This document shows, one piece after another, positions 1 to 8,586 of a DNA stretch of 64,000 nucleotides (the stretch's first letter is position 1; the number at the start of each line of letters is the position of its first letter). The translations under genes and the position numbers were made by a program. The notes beneath the pieces are model-generated. The model saw nothing but the letters and a program-made list of their open reading frames with translations. It made no database searches and was not told the DNA's origin. Origin of the DNA: DATGLG01 sp035294245. Its GTDB lineage: Bacteria; Pseudomonadota; Alphaproteobacteria; JACZXZ01. The stretch spans positions 124,001 through 188,000 of the forward strand of contig DATGLG010000004.1 in NCBI GenBank assembly GCA_035294245.1, in the 5' to 3' direction.

Positions 1-100
1 TGACAATACTCGAACGCTCTCGTGGGGTCCACCGCAGCAGCCCGCGCCGCGGTGTAAGGCGCCTTGTGGTAAATATGTCGCCCCGGGAGGCGCTGCAAGT

Positions 101-577
101 ATGGCGCCGATGATCGTCCTCGCGCTCCTCGCGCTGCCTTTCGTCGAAATCGCCGTTTTCATCAAGGTGGGCAGCCTCATCGGCGCGGGGCCGGTCATCG
201 CATTGACACTCGCCTCCATGCTCGCCGGGTCGGCACTGATGCGGCATCAGGGGCTCGCCACCCTGGCGCGCGCCCGCATCACGATCGCCCGCAACGAGCC
301 TCCTCTCGACGAGCTTCTCGATGGGCTCTGCATTCTCCTTGCCGGGGCTCTCCTCATCATTCCCGGCTTCGTGACCGATGCGCTGGGCCTTCTTCTCTTC
401 GTGCCGGCGATCCGGCGGGGGGTTCGCAAACGGCTCTGGCGCCTGCTCAAATTGCGGGAACAGCGCATTCACGGCACGGTCATCGAGACGGAATATACGA
501 TCGTGAAGGAAAATGGCGCCGACAAGCCCGACTCCGCGCGGCCGAGGCTCGGCAACGACAAGCGGAACGGACCATGA
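101..577 (+). CDS. fxsA: FxsA family membrane protein
   Basis: 158 residues. Three to four hydrophobic stretches (about residues 4-28, 30-48 and 75-102) are followed by a basic cytoplasmic tail (RRGVRKRLWRLLKLREQ), the usual FxsA layout. E. coli FxsA (SuzR) is known for relieving F-plasmid exclusion of phage T7; its normal role is unclear. The last four bases (ATGA) overlap the next gene, so the two are probably translated together. Bases 1-100 upstream hold no gene I can support. Family call is firm; function is not. Confidence 0.88.
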   Translation: MAPMIVLALLALPFVEIAVFIKVGSLIGAGPVIALTLASMLAGSALMRHQGLATLARARITIARNEPPLDELLDGLCILLAGALLIIPGFVTDALGLLLFVPAIRRGVRKRLWRLLKLREQRIHGTVIETEYTIVKENGADKPDSARPRLGNDKRNGP

Positions 578-1110
578 TCCTGGTGCGCCATGGCCAATCC
601 TATTTCAACCTGCATTATGGAACGACGCGAATCGACCCCGGGATTCGTGACCCGGCGCTCACGGAGCTTGGCCGCGCCCAAGCCGCGTCGGCTGCGGAGG
701 CGCTGAAAGTCCGCGGCATCAAGCGGCTCCTCGTCAGCCCCTATACGCGCACCCTCGAAACCGCCCAGATCATCGCCGACATTCTCGGCATTCCCGTGAC
801 CGTAGAGCCATTGGTGCGGGAGCGGGCTGCTTTTACCTGTGACATCGGCACGTCGCGGGGTGAGCTCTCCCGGCTTTGGCCTCATCTCTCCTTCGCCCAT
901 CTTGAGGAGCCCTGGTGGCATGCGGGGGAGGAGAGCGAAGCCGCCCTGCGCCTCCGCTGTGAGCGCTTCCGCACGGCGATGGCGGCCTTGGCGGATTGGC
1001 GCGCCGTTGGCGTCGTCAGTCATTGGGGCTTCATCCGCGCCTTGACGGGCCAAGCGATCGCAAATGGAACCCATGTCGATTTCGATCCCACCGCAGAACT
1101 CGTGAAATAA
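574..1110 (+). CDS. histidine phosphatase family protein
   Basis: 178 residues of the phosphoglycerate-mutase-like superfamily. The phosphate-pocket RHG motif is at residues 5-7 (LVRHGQS), with a downstream Arg in SPYTRTLETA and the second catalytic His in VVSHWG near residue 150. The ATG sits in an ATGA overlap with fxsA. The substrate cannot be told from sequence; it is shorter than glycolytic mutases, so a small-molecule or protein phosphatase is more likely. Confidence 0.85.
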   Translation: MILVRHGQSYFNLHYGTTRIDPGIRDPALTELGRAQAASAAEALKVRGIKRLLVSPYTRTLETAQIIADILGIPVTVEPLVRERAAFTCDIGTSRGELSRLWPHLSFAHLEEPWWHAGEESEAALRLRCERFRTAMAALADWRAVGVVSHWGFIRALTGQAIANGTHVDFDPTAELVK

Positions 1111-1205
1111 GCAGCCTGGCGAAAGCGCCGCCGCGATTGCCCGCCACGTCGATCCATGCTAGCCACACCGCGATCCGCCGCCACCGCCGCTCGAGGAGTT
1201 GCGCC

Positions 1206-1715
1206 ATGACCGACACGACCAGCCTGCCGAATGGAAATGGCGACGATTCATCCGGCGCTGCGCAGCCTGCGCAGGGAACGCATCCGCTGCTCGCCATCAA
1301 GGCGCAATATGTGAAGGATCTTTCCTTCGAGAATCCTCGCGCGCCCGCGAGCCTTCAAGCCGTGCAGAGTCCGCCTGCCGTGCAGATCACGGTGAATGTC
1401 AGCGCGCAGCGCCTGACCGAATCCGATTACGAGGTCACGCTGACCATCAACGCCCATGCCAAGATCGGCGAGGACGCGCTTTTCCTCGTCGAGCTGACCT
1501 ATGGCGGCATCGTAGCGGTGGGAAACGTGGCCGCCGAGCACCTGCGGCCGATTCTGCTGATCGAGGCGCCGCGGCTGCTCTTCCCCTTCGCCCGCAACAT
1601 CATCGCGGATGCCACGCGCGAGGGCGGCTTCCCCCCGCTTCTCATCCAGCCCGTCGATTTCGTCGATCTCTATCGCCGCGACGTGGCCCAACAGAGCCAG
1701 GCGCGCAACGCCTGA
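1206..1715 (+). CDS. secB: protein-export chaperone SecB
   Basis: 169 residues, normal for alphaproteobacterial SecB. Internal matches include QYVKDLSFENP near the start and LLIEAPRLLFPFARNII, the conserved SecB core. SecB keeps preproteins unfolded and hands them to SecA. I chose the ATG at 1206 because AGGAG lies just upstream (about 1194-1198) and the protein begins with the usual disordered acidic/Asn-rich tail. Adjacency to fxsA and dnaQ is typical of alphaproteobacteria. Confidence 0.95.
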   Translation: MTDTTSLPNGNGDDSSGAAQPAQGTHPLLAIKAQYVKDLSFENPRAPASLQAVQSPPAVQITVNVSAQRLTESDYEVTLTINAHAKIGEDALFLVELTYGGIVAVGNVAAEHLRPILLIEAPRLLFPFARNIIADATREGGFPPLLIQPVDFVDLYRRDVAQQSQARNA

Positions 1716-1723
1716 CAGGCCGG

Positions 1724-2395
1724 CTATAGCGGCCAGAGGGGGTCCTTGAGCCGGGCCACCATGGCCTGATGCGCGGCGATCTCCTCGCGGCTGGGCGCGT
1801 GAGGACGCGGCGGCCGGAAGATCCGATCCATCGCTTGCAAGCCCACGACGGCGGTGGCATCCGCCGCGAGACCGAGAGTGGGCTGACGACCGCCGAGGAG
1901 CTCCAGGTAGACTTGGGCGAGGAGGCTGCAATCGACCAGGGCGCCATGGAGCGTGCGCGCGGTGGTATCGATCATGAAGCGCCGGCACAGCGCGTCCAAG
2001 CTGGCCTGGGCGCCCGGAAACTTGCGGCGCGCCAAGGCCAAGGTGTCGATGGCCCGCTCCGGGGGGACGGGCGGATGTCCCAACCGCACCAGCTCCGCAT
2101 TCAGAAACTTGATGTCGAACTCGGCATTGTGAATGACGAAGGGCGCGTCGCCAACGAAGGCGAGGAATGGGGCGACGATCTCCGCGAATTTCGGTTTGCC
2201 GCTGAGAAACTCGATTGTCAGCCCGTGCACCGCGAGCGCGTCCGCCGGCATGTCCCGCTCGGGATCGATATAGCACTGGTAGGTCCGGCCGGTCGGAACG
2301 TGGTTGTAGAGCTCGAGACAGGCGATCTCGACGATACGATGACCGTCCGCGGGATCGAGCCCGGTCGTTTCGGTGTCGAGAACGATCTCACGCAT
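1724..2395 (-). CDS. dnaQ: DNA polymerase III epsilon subunit (proofreading exonuclease)
   Basis: 223 residues, DEDDh exonuclease. Visible motifs: ExoI DTETTG (D7, E9), ExoII HNAEFD (D94) and ExoIII H150-x4-D155. It is the 3'-5' proofreading subunit of the replicative polymerase. It ends the minus-strand run ppsR-maf-aroE-coaE-dnaQ and its start overlaps the coaE stop by 8 bases, so it is probably translationally coupled. It converges with secB, 8 bases apart. Confidence 0.96.
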   Translation of the reverse strand: MREIVLDTETTGLDPADGHRIVEIACLELYNHVPTGRTYQCYIDPERDMPADALAVHGLTIEFLSGKPKFAEIVAPFLAFVGDAPFVIHNAEFDIKFLNAELVRLGHPPVPPERAIDTLALARRKFPGAQASLDALCRRFMIDTTARTLHGALVDCSLLAQVYLELLGGRQPTLGLAADATAVVGLQAMDRIFRPPRPHAPSREEIAAHQAMVARLKDPLWPL

Positions 2396-3026
2396 GAGGC
2401 CTCCGCGAGCCCGGACGAGGCGGCCAGTGCCGTCCCCGAATCTGCCGCATCACTTTGACGATGCGCGCCAGCTGGCGCAAGCTGTGTCGCTTGCCGAGCC
2501 CCGTTGTGACCACGAAGTCCGCCCGTCGCCGCTTTTCCCGATCGGGCATCTGATGGGCGAGGATGCCGGCGAGCCGCTTGGCCGTCATTCCCGGCCGAGA
2601 CAAAGCGCGCTGCTTTTGCAGGAATCCCGGCGCGCTCACGACGATGACCGCGTCGCAGTGCCACTCGCCGCGGGATTCGAAGAGAAGCGGAATATCGAGC
2701 ACGACGAGTCGCGCACGGCGGGCGGCCTGGCGGCGGAGGAAGCGCTCCTGAGCGCAGCGCACCAGCGGGTGGACGATCTTCTCCAACCGCTTCAGCGCCA
2801 TGGCGTCATTGAAGACGCGGGCGCCGAGGGCCTGCCGATCGATGGCGCCATCGCGCTCGACATCCGGGAAAGCCGCGGCGATCGGCCGAACGGCGACGCC
2901 GCGACGGGCAAGAAGCCGATGTACGGCCGCATCCGCATCATAGACAGGAACGCCGAGGCGGCGGAGCGTCGCCGCTGCAGTGCTCTTGCCCATGGCGATC
3001 GATCCGGTCAGTCCGAGAATGACCAC
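2388..3026 (-). CDS. coaE: dephospho-CoA kinase
   Basis: 212 residues. The N-terminal P-loop GSIAMGKST (residues 8-16) and YDADAAVHRLL are diagnostic. It catalyses the last step of coenzyme A synthesis, phosphorylating the 3'-OH of dephospho-CoA. It starts 3 bases after the aroE stop and its end overlaps dnaQ. The same order, aroE-coaE-dnaQ, is usual in alphaproteobacteria. Confidence 0.96.
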   Translation of the reverse strand: MVILGLTGSIAMGKSTAAATLRRLGVPVYDADAAVHRLLARRGVAVRPIAAAFPDVERDGAIDRQALGARVFNDAMALKRLEKIVHPLVRCAQERFLRRQAARRARLVVLDIPLLFESRGEWHCDAVIVVSAPGFLQKQRALSRPGMTAKRLAGILAHQMPDREKRRRADFVVTTGLGKRHSLRQLARIVKVMRQIRGRHWPPRPGSRRPHA

Positions 3027-3029
3027 CTG

Positions 3030-3869
3030 TCAGGCGCCCTGAAGGAGAAACGCGCGCAGCGCAGCGGTCACCTCGGGCGCAATACCGAACCAGGCCTCGA
3101 AGCCAGGCCGGGCTTGGTGGAGAAGCATGCCAAGCCCGTCGACGGCAGTGTGCCCCCCCGCGCGCGCCGCCGCCAGAAGCTCCGTCTCGAGCGGTGCATA
3201 GACGATGTCATTGACCACCGCGTGGCGCGGCAGCCGCTCCAGGGCGAGCTCAAGCGGGGGGGCGCCCTCCATGCCGAGGACCGTCGTATTGACGAGGAGA
3301 TTGGCGCCATCAAGCGCCGCCTCGCGCTCGGCCCAGGGCAAGACTCGGATCGGTCCGAAAATTTCTGCCGCCAGCTTCTCCGCCCGACCAGTTGTCCGGT
3401 TCACAAGCCGGATCTCCGGGACGCCGACATCGATGAGCGCAGCCAGGACGGCACGCGCGGCGCCACCCGCTCCAAGGACGACGGCGGGACCCGCCTCGGA
3501 TCGCCAGCCCGGCGCGCCGGACCGGAGATTCTCGAGAAACCCAAAGGCATCGGTGTTGTCGCCGACAAGCACGCCGTCGCGGATGACAAGGGTATTCACC
3601 GCACCGATGCGGCGGGCCGCCGGGGTTACGCGGTCCATGACTGCGAGTGCCGCCTCCTTGTGGGGCAGGGTAATATTGACGCCGGCAAAGCCAAGGAGCG
3701 GCAAGGCGCGGATCGCAGCCTGTAGGTTCTCGGGTGCCACAGGCAGCGGAACATAGGCTCCGTCTACGCCGTGATGGGCAAGCCAGTAATTATGCAGGCG
3801 CGGCGAGCGCGAGTGGGAGACGGGCCAGCCGATGACGCCGGCGAGCATCGCCTTGCCGGAAATGATCAT
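3030..3869 (-). CDS. aroE: shikimate dehydrogenase
   Basis: 279 residues. The shikimate site SHSRSPRLHN is at 18-27, the catalytic Lys is K71 (NITLPHKEA), the partner Asp is D107 (GDNTDAFGF) and the NADP-binding loop is GAGGAARAV. It reduces 3-dehydroshikimate in aromatic amino acid synthesis. The reading frame stays open far upstream, but the start is the ATG at 3869, which overlaps the maf stop as ATGA and gives the normal family length. Confidence 0.96.
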   Translation of the reverse strand: MIISGKAMLAGVIGWPVSHSRSPRLHNYWLAHHGVDGAYVPLPVAPENLQAAIRALPLLGFAGVNITLPHKEAALAVMDRVTPAARRIGAVNTLVIRDGVLVGDNTDAFGFLENLRSGAPGWRSEAGPAVVLGAGGAARAVLAALIDVGVPEIRLVNRTTGRAEKLAAEIFGPIRVLPWAEREAALDGANLLVNTTVLGMEGAPPLELALERLPRHAVVNDIVYAPLETELLAAARAGGHTAVDGLGMLLHQARPGFEAWFGIAPEVTAALRAFLLQGA

Positions 3870-4498
3870 GTGGGCAGCACCTTTTGGGCGCGCAGAAAGT
3901 CGAGTAGGGGCAGCAGCGGCAGGCCGAGAATGGTGAAATGATCGCCTTCGATCGAGGAGAAGAGCTGGGCACCCAGGCCTTCCAGCTGATAGGCGCCGAC
4001 CGAGGCGCAGACCGAATCCCCGGCCCGATCGAGATAGGCGTCGAGGAAGGCGTCGGAGAAGTGCCGCATCGAAAGATCGGCATGATCGATATGATGCCAC
4101 AGCCGGATTCCATCGCGCATGGCGACGACGGCGGCAACGAGGCGATGGCGGCGGCCGCGCAAGGCCGAGAGTTGCGCACGCGCCTGGGCACGGTCTGCGG
4201 GCTTGTCGAACCAAGTCCCGTCGCATTCGAGCATCTGGTCAGCGCCGATGACCAGCGCACCGCCGTGACGGCTCGATACCTTGAGCGCTTTAAGCTCGGC
4301 CAAGGCCTCCGCAGCCCGCGCTGCGGAAGCGCCATCACCGCGGAGGCTGCGCTTGATCTCGTCCTCGTCGATGCCGGCGGGATCGGCGATGCAAGGAACA
4401 CCGGCATGGGAAAGGAGGCTTGCCCGGGTCCGGCTTGCGGAGGCGAGCACGACCTTGCTGCGCTCGACCCTGTTGCTGGACGCTGCCTTGCTGCTCAT
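3866..4498 (-). CDS. maf: Maf family nucleotide pyrophosphatase
   Basis: 210 residues. The Maf N-terminus LASASRTRASLL, the motif GADQML with a conserved Asp, and the C-terminal GLPLLPLLDFLR are present. The family hydrolyses non-canonical nucleoside triphosphates (dTTP/UTP or m7GTP type; I cannot tell which). It has ATGA overlaps with ppsR before it and aroE after it. In-frame Met codons exist upstream but lie inside ppsR. Confidence 0.92.
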   Translation of the reverse strand: MSSKAASSNRVERSKVVLASASRTRASLLSHAGVPCIADPAGIDEDEIKRSLRGDGASAARAAEALAELKALKVSSRHGGALVIGADQMLECDGTWFDKPADRAQARAQLSALRGRRHRLVAAVVAMRDGIRLWHHIDHADLSMRHFSDAFLDAYLDRAGDSVCASVGAYQLEGLGAQLFSSIEGDHFTILGLPLLPLLDFLRAQKVLPT

Positions 4499-5322
4499 AG
4501 AGGATGCTTTCGGCGATCCGCATAAAGCTGCATGATCGCAGCCGCGGTTTCCTCGATCGAGCGGCGCGTGACATCGAGAACGTGCCAGCCATGCTCGGTG
4601 AAGAGCCGGCGCGCCGAGGCAAGCTCGCGCTTCACCGTATCCAGATCGGTATAATCGGTATCCTCGCTTTCGTTGAGCGTCCGCAGCCGGTTGCGACGGA
4701 GTTGCACAAGCCGAACCGGATCTTTCGTCAGGCCGATGATGAGAGGGTGTCGCGCCTCGAGCAATTCGGAAGGAAGTGCGACACCTGGCACGACCGGCAC
4801 ATTGGCCGCCTTGATGCCGCGATTGGCGAGATAGATGCAGGTTGGAGTCTTCGACGTACGGGAGACTCCGACGAGGACCACGTCCGCGTGGTCCAGATCC
4901 CACGTCGCCTGGCCGTCGTCATGGGTCAGGACGAATTGCATGGCATCGATGCGGCTAAAATATTCCGCATCCAGCTCATGCTGTCGGCCGGGCAAGTTGC
5001 GGCTTTGCAACCCGAGATAATTGGCGAGCGCACCCATGATTGGGTCGAGCACCGAGATATGTGGAACCTTGAGCTTGCGCAGCCCATTGATAAGGGCCGT
5101 GTGCAGGCTCTTGTCGACCATGGTGTAAAGCACCAGTCCCGGCTCTTCACCGATCGAGGCGAGCACCTTCTCGAGCTGGCCCTTCGTACGCACGAGAGGC
5201 CACATGTGCTCGGCGACGTCGATACCCTCGAATTGCACCAGGCATGCCCGGACCACGCTATGCACCGTTTCGCCGGTGGCATCGGAAACCATATGAAGAT
5301 GGAGCTTCTTCACGGCAGCCAT
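4495..5322 (-). CDS. ppsR: PEP synthase / pyruvate phosphate dikinase regulatory protein (DUF299)
   Basis: 275 residues, the normal length. The start HLHMVSDATGET and the P-loop-like GVSRTSKT (152-159) mark the DUF299 kinase-pyrophosphorylase family, which switches PEP synthase or pyruvate phosphate dikinase by Thr phosphorylation. It is the homologue of the gene called RP001 next to the Caulobacter origin. It is the first gene of the five-gene minus-strand operon, divergent from hemE across the candidate origin. Confidence 0.94.
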   Translation of the reverse strand: MAAVKKLHLHMVSDATGETVHSVVRACLVQFEGIDVAEHMWPLVRTKGQLEKVLASIGEEPGLVLYTMVDKSLHTALINGLRKLKVPHISVLDPIMGALANYLGLQSRNLPGRQHELDAEYFSRIDAMQFVLTHDDGQATWDLDHADVVLVGVSRTSKTPTCIYLANRGIKAANVPVVPGVALPSELLEARHPLIIGLTKDPVRLVQLRRNRLRTLNESEDTDYTDLDTVKRELASARRLFTEHGWHVLDVTRRSIEETAAAIMQLYADRRKHPL

Positions 5323-5732
5323 CCGAGGCCTCGGCGAGTTTTGGAACCTGGGGACAAGACCGGATTACGGGTATAACTCGGCCATTCGAGCGCGAGGCCG
5401 AATTCTATCCTTCCTCGCGGCGCAACGGAGAGCGAAGTTCTCAGCCTGTGACTTGGCATCGATGTGAAAGGTGAATCCAGTGATCGGACGTGCTTGCTCC
5501 ACCCTTTATCCTCTTTTTCCCCGTCATTCCAGCGGCAGCAATCCCACAGGAGCCGTCCGGCGGACCGACCCGCCATCCTCGGCCTATTCACAGGAGCGGC
5601 AGCCGGACAGCGCGCCGGTACTGGCTGAGGATCGTTCCTTGGGATAACTTTACATCCCCGCAGTCCACAGCGATCCACTACGACAACTACCTTTTCTTCT
5701 AAGATTCTTATTTGCAGTATTTTTGACCTCCT
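5323..5732. other. ppsR-hemE intergenic region, candidate chromosomal replication origin
   Basis: A 410-base gap with no convincing ORF. It contains three 7-of-9 matches to the DnaA box TTATCCACA: 5506-5514 (TTATCCTCT), 5584-5592 (CTATTCACA) and 5639-5647 on the minus strand (TTATCCCAA). Weaker boxes lie near 5661-5669 and 5671-5679. A locally AT-rich stretch follows at about 5680-5727, a possible unwinding element. In Caulobacter Cori lies between the RP001/DUF299 gene and hemE, exactly this gap. Promoters for both flanking genes must also lie here. No perfect DnaA box is present, so this is an inference. Confidence 0.55.
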
Positions 5733-6797
5733 ATGGAAGCGCTCCAGAGGAATCACAGCAAAGCGCCCGCAAAACCATTGCTTCGTGCATTGGCGGGCGA
5801 GCGGCTAAATCGGCCACCTGTCTGGCTGATGCGGCAGGCAGGCCGCTATCTCCCGGAATACCGCGCGGTTCGCCAGCGCGTTGGCAGTTTTCTCGACCTC
5901 TGCTTTACGCCAAAACTGGCGGCGGAGGTCACCTTGCAGCCCGTGCGCCGCTTCGGCATGGACGCGGCGATCCTCTTTTCGGACATTCTTGTGGTGCCCT
6001 ACGCGCTCGGCCAAGCCGTTCGCTTCGAGGAGGGGGAAGGGCCGGTTCTCGATCCGGTGAGAGACGGCGACGCCGTGGAGCGTCTGAGCACCGCGAATTT
6101 TCATGAGCGATTGGGCCCCGTCTATGACGCAGTTGTGGAAGTCGCTGCTGCATTGCCATCAGATACAGCGCTGATCGGCTTCGCGGGGGCACCGTGGACT
6201 GTGGCGTGCTACATGCTTGAAGGGGGATCGAGTCGTGACTTCTCCGCGGTGAAGCTATGGGCGCTTCGCCATGAGCAAGAATTCGCGCGGCTCCTCGATC
6301 TCCTGGTCGAGGCGACGGCCGATTATCTCATTCGCCAGGTCGAGGCGGGTGCCGAGGCCCTGCAAATCTTCGACAGCTGGGCCGGCGCCCTCGCCGAGGC
6401 CGAATTCGAGCGGTGGTGCATCGCGCCGCTGGCGGCGATTACGTGCAGGGTGCGGGCGCGCCATCCCGAGATTCCCATCATCGCCTTTCCGCGTGGCGGG
6501 GGGTTCGGATGCGAGCTGCTCGTTGCGCGCGCGGGCATTCAGGGCATCGCGCTTGACCCGACGGTTCCGCTGCGCTGGGCGGCCGAGAGGCTGCAGCAAC
6601 ACAGTGCGCTGCAGGGCAATCTCGACCCAGCGCTGCTGGCGGCCGGAGGTGCCGTCATGGAGCGGCAGGTGCACCGCATCTTGAAGGCTTGGTCGAAGGG
6701 CGCTTTCATCTTCAATCTCGGGCATGGGGTCCTTCCATCGACGCCGCCGGAGCATGTCGCCTCGCTGGTCGGCCTCATCAAGTCCTGGCGCGAGTGA
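5733..6797 (+). CDS. hemE: uroporphyrinogen decarboxylase
   Basis: 354 residues, usual length. Signature 1 (PPVWLMRQAGRYLPEYR, about 28-44) and signature 2 region (GFAGAPWTVACYM) are present. It decarboxylates uroporphyrinogen III to coproporphyrinogen III. It is first of the plus-strand run hemE-hemH-hemJ. No clear Shine-Dalgarno precedes the ATG, but the family N-terminus fits this start. Confidence 0.96.
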   Translation: MEALQRNHSKAPAKPLLRALAGERLNRPPVWLMRQAGRYLPEYRAVRQRVGSFLDLCFTPKLAAEVTLQPVRRFGMDAAILFSDILVVPYALGQAVRFEEGEGPVLDPVRDGDAVERLSTANFHERLGPVYDAVVEVAAALPSDTALIGFAGAPWTVACYMLEGGSSRDFSAVKLWALRHEQEFARLLDLLVEATADYLIRQVEAGAEALQIFDSWAGALAEAEFERWCIAPLAAITCRVRARHPEIPIIAFPRGGGFGCELLVARAGIQGIALDPTVPLRWAAERLQQHSALQGNLDPALLAAGGAVMERQVHRILKAWSKGAFIFNLGHGVLPSTPPEHVASLVGLIKSWRE

Positions 6798-6834
6798 GGC
6801 TAGCCGCCGTGGCCGCCCCATCAGCGTTTCACCA

Positions 6835-7881
6835 ATGACGAAGATCGCGCTCGTTCTCTTCAATCTCGGCGGCCCGGACGTCCCCACGGCGATCGAGCCC
6901 TTCCTCTTCAACCTGTTCAATGATCCGGCGATTATTTCGCTGCCCGGGATCCTGCGTTATCCGCTCGCCAAGCTGATCGCGCGGCGACGCGCACCGATCG
7001 CGCGTGACATCTATGCGCGTCTCGGCGGAGGCTCGCCGCTTCTTGCCAATACCGAGGCTCAGGCCCGAGCCCTGGAGGCATCCCTTCGGAATATTGGTGA
7101 GCTGCGCTGCTTCGTCGCGATGCGCTATTGGCGGCCGTTCATCGAGGACGCGGCCGCCGCGGCGAAGGCGTTCGCGCCCGATCGCATCGTACTGCTGCCT
7201 CTCTACCCGCAGTTCTCGACGACCACAACGGGCTCGTCCTGGCGCGCGTGGAAGAGGGCGCAGCGGCGGGTGGGCTTGCAAGCGCCGACGACCCTCGTCT
7301 GCTGCTATCCGCGAGAGCCTGGCTTCATCACTGCTATCGCAGACCGTTTGCGCGACGCGTTCGCCCAGCTTCCCGCGACTGCATCGCCCCGGGTGTTATT
7401 CTCGGCCCATGGACTGCCAAAGCGCATCGTCGTGCGCGGCGATCCTTATCGCTGGCAAGTCGAGCAAAGCTGTGCCGCTGTGGTCGCGACTCTCGGCCGC
7501 CGGGATCTCGATTGGCGGATCTGCTATCAGAGCCGCGTCGGCCGCCTCGAATGGATCGGTCCCGGGACGGATGCGGAGATCGAGCAAGCCGGCCGTGACG
7601 GCGTGCCGGTCATTGTCGTGCCGATCGCCTTTGTTTCCGAGCATTCGGAGACCTTGGTCGAGCTCGACATGGAATATGCCGCCCTTGCCAAGCGCTCGGG
7701 GGTTCCAGTCTATATTCGGGTTCCGACCGTATCGACGCTACCGCCTTTCATCGCCGGCCTGGCCGGGCTCGTGCGCGGCGCCCTGGCGGCACCCGGTGCG
7801 TTGCGCTCCGGAGAGGGGCGGCGGCTTTGCCCGGATGACCGGCGATGCTGCGCAATGCGCGAACTTATATCGCCCCGATGA
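6835..7881 (+). CDS. hemH: ferrochelatase
   Basis: 348 residues. It starts MTKIALVLFNLGGPD, the standard ferrochelatase start; LLPLYPQFSTTTTGS, SAHGLP (metal-site His) and PIAFVSEHSETLVELD follow in the expected order. It inserts Fe2+ into protoporphyrin IX. The frame is open upstream into hemE but the ATG at 6835 matches the family start. It is followed 13 bases later by hemJ. Confidence 0.95.
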   Translation: MTKIALVLFNLGGPDVPTAIEPFLFNLFNDPAIISLPGILRYPLAKLIARRRAPIARDIYARLGGGSPLLANTEAQARALEASLRNIGELRCFVAMRYWRPFIEDAAAAAKAFAPDRIVLLPLYPQFSTTTTGSSWRAWKRAQRRVGLQAPTTLVCCYPREPGFITAIADRLRDAFAQLPATASPRVLFSAHGLPKRIVVRGDPYRWQVEQSCAAVVATLGRRDLDWRICYQSRVGRLEWIGPGTDAEIEQAGRDGVPVIVVPIAFVSEHSETLVELDMEYAALAKRSGVPVYIRVPTVSTLPPFIAGLAGLVRGALAAPGALRSGEGRRLCPDDRRCCAMRELISPR

Positions 7882-7894
7882 GCGGAGACCCGCC

Positions 7895-8344
7895 GTGCAA
7901 CAAGCGCTCCTGCCATTCTATCCCTGGATCAAGGCCCTTCACGTCATCGGCATCATCGCGTGGATGGCGGGGCTTCTGTATTTGCCGCGGCTCTTCGTCT
8001 ATCACTGCGAGGCGACCATCGGTTCCCGCGAGGATCAGCGCTTTCAGCTTATGGAGCGGCGCCTGCTGCGGCTGATCATGAACCCGGCGATGATCGCGAC
8101 ATATCTCCTCGGCAGCACCTTGTTGTGGATTTCGCCGATGGTCGACTGGCACGCCGGGTGGATTTACGTGAAGCTTGCTCTTGTCGCGGTGCTGACTTGG
8201 TTCCATCACGCCATGGGGCTCTGGCGCAAGGATTTCGTAGCCGGCCGGAACCAACGGCCGGCGCGCTTTTTCAGGCTGATGAACGAGGTGCCGACCCTCG
8301 CGATGATCGTCATTGTGATCATGGTGGTGGTTAAGCCTTTTTAA
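7895..8344 (+). CDS. hemJ: protoporphyrinogen IX oxidase HemJ (CopD-like membrane protein)
   Basis: 149 residues with four hydrophobic helices. The conserved first helix KALHVIGIIAWMAGLLYLPR carries the family His, and WFHHAMGLWRKDF and PTLAMIVIVIMVVVKPF match HemJ. HemJ oxidises protoporphyrinogen IX in bacteria lacking HemG and HemY, so with hemE and hemH this is a late haem module. The start is GTG at 7895, preceded by GGAG at 7884-7887; the frame further upstream is inside hemH. Confidence 0.9.
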   Translation: MQQALLPFYPWIKALHVIGIIAWMAGLLYLPRLFVYHCEATIGSREDQRFQLMERRLLRLIMNPAMIATYLLGSTLLWISPMVDWHAGWIYVKLALVAVLTWFHHAMGLWRKDFVAGRNQRPARFFRLMNEVPTLAMIVIVIMVVVKPF

Positions 8345-8586
8345 GGGTCTTATGAGCTAGACTCATCTCACTCCCCAAAAGGTCATCCGCATTTCACTTG
8401 ACGGAATAGGATCTTTGGGCGATTTATCAGCAGGTTGTTACCCAGCAGCGACAAAACCCGCGTTTTCCGCCAAATATTGCTTGATGGCTCGGCCGCCTAG
8501 GGGCGGCATCCCGCCGTTTATCAGCCTGACGCAAGGCGCCAACGCTTTACCCCCTCTCCCATTACCCGTCGCAAAGTAGGCGCGGC
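8345..8586 (+). promoter_or_regulatory. hemJ-rho intergenic leader
   Basis: A 242-base gap upstream of rho with no ORF I can support. It has a GCCGCC-TAGG-GGCGGC hairpin at 8492-8507 and several AT-rich stretches that could serve as promoters. In other bacteria rho is autoregulated through its long leader. That would be consistent here but is not shown by the sequence. Confidence 0.35.

Noticed and set aside
5244..5702. Short plus-strand ORFs in the ppsR-hemE gap
   Set aside because: They lack ribosome sites and domains and fall in the expected origin region.
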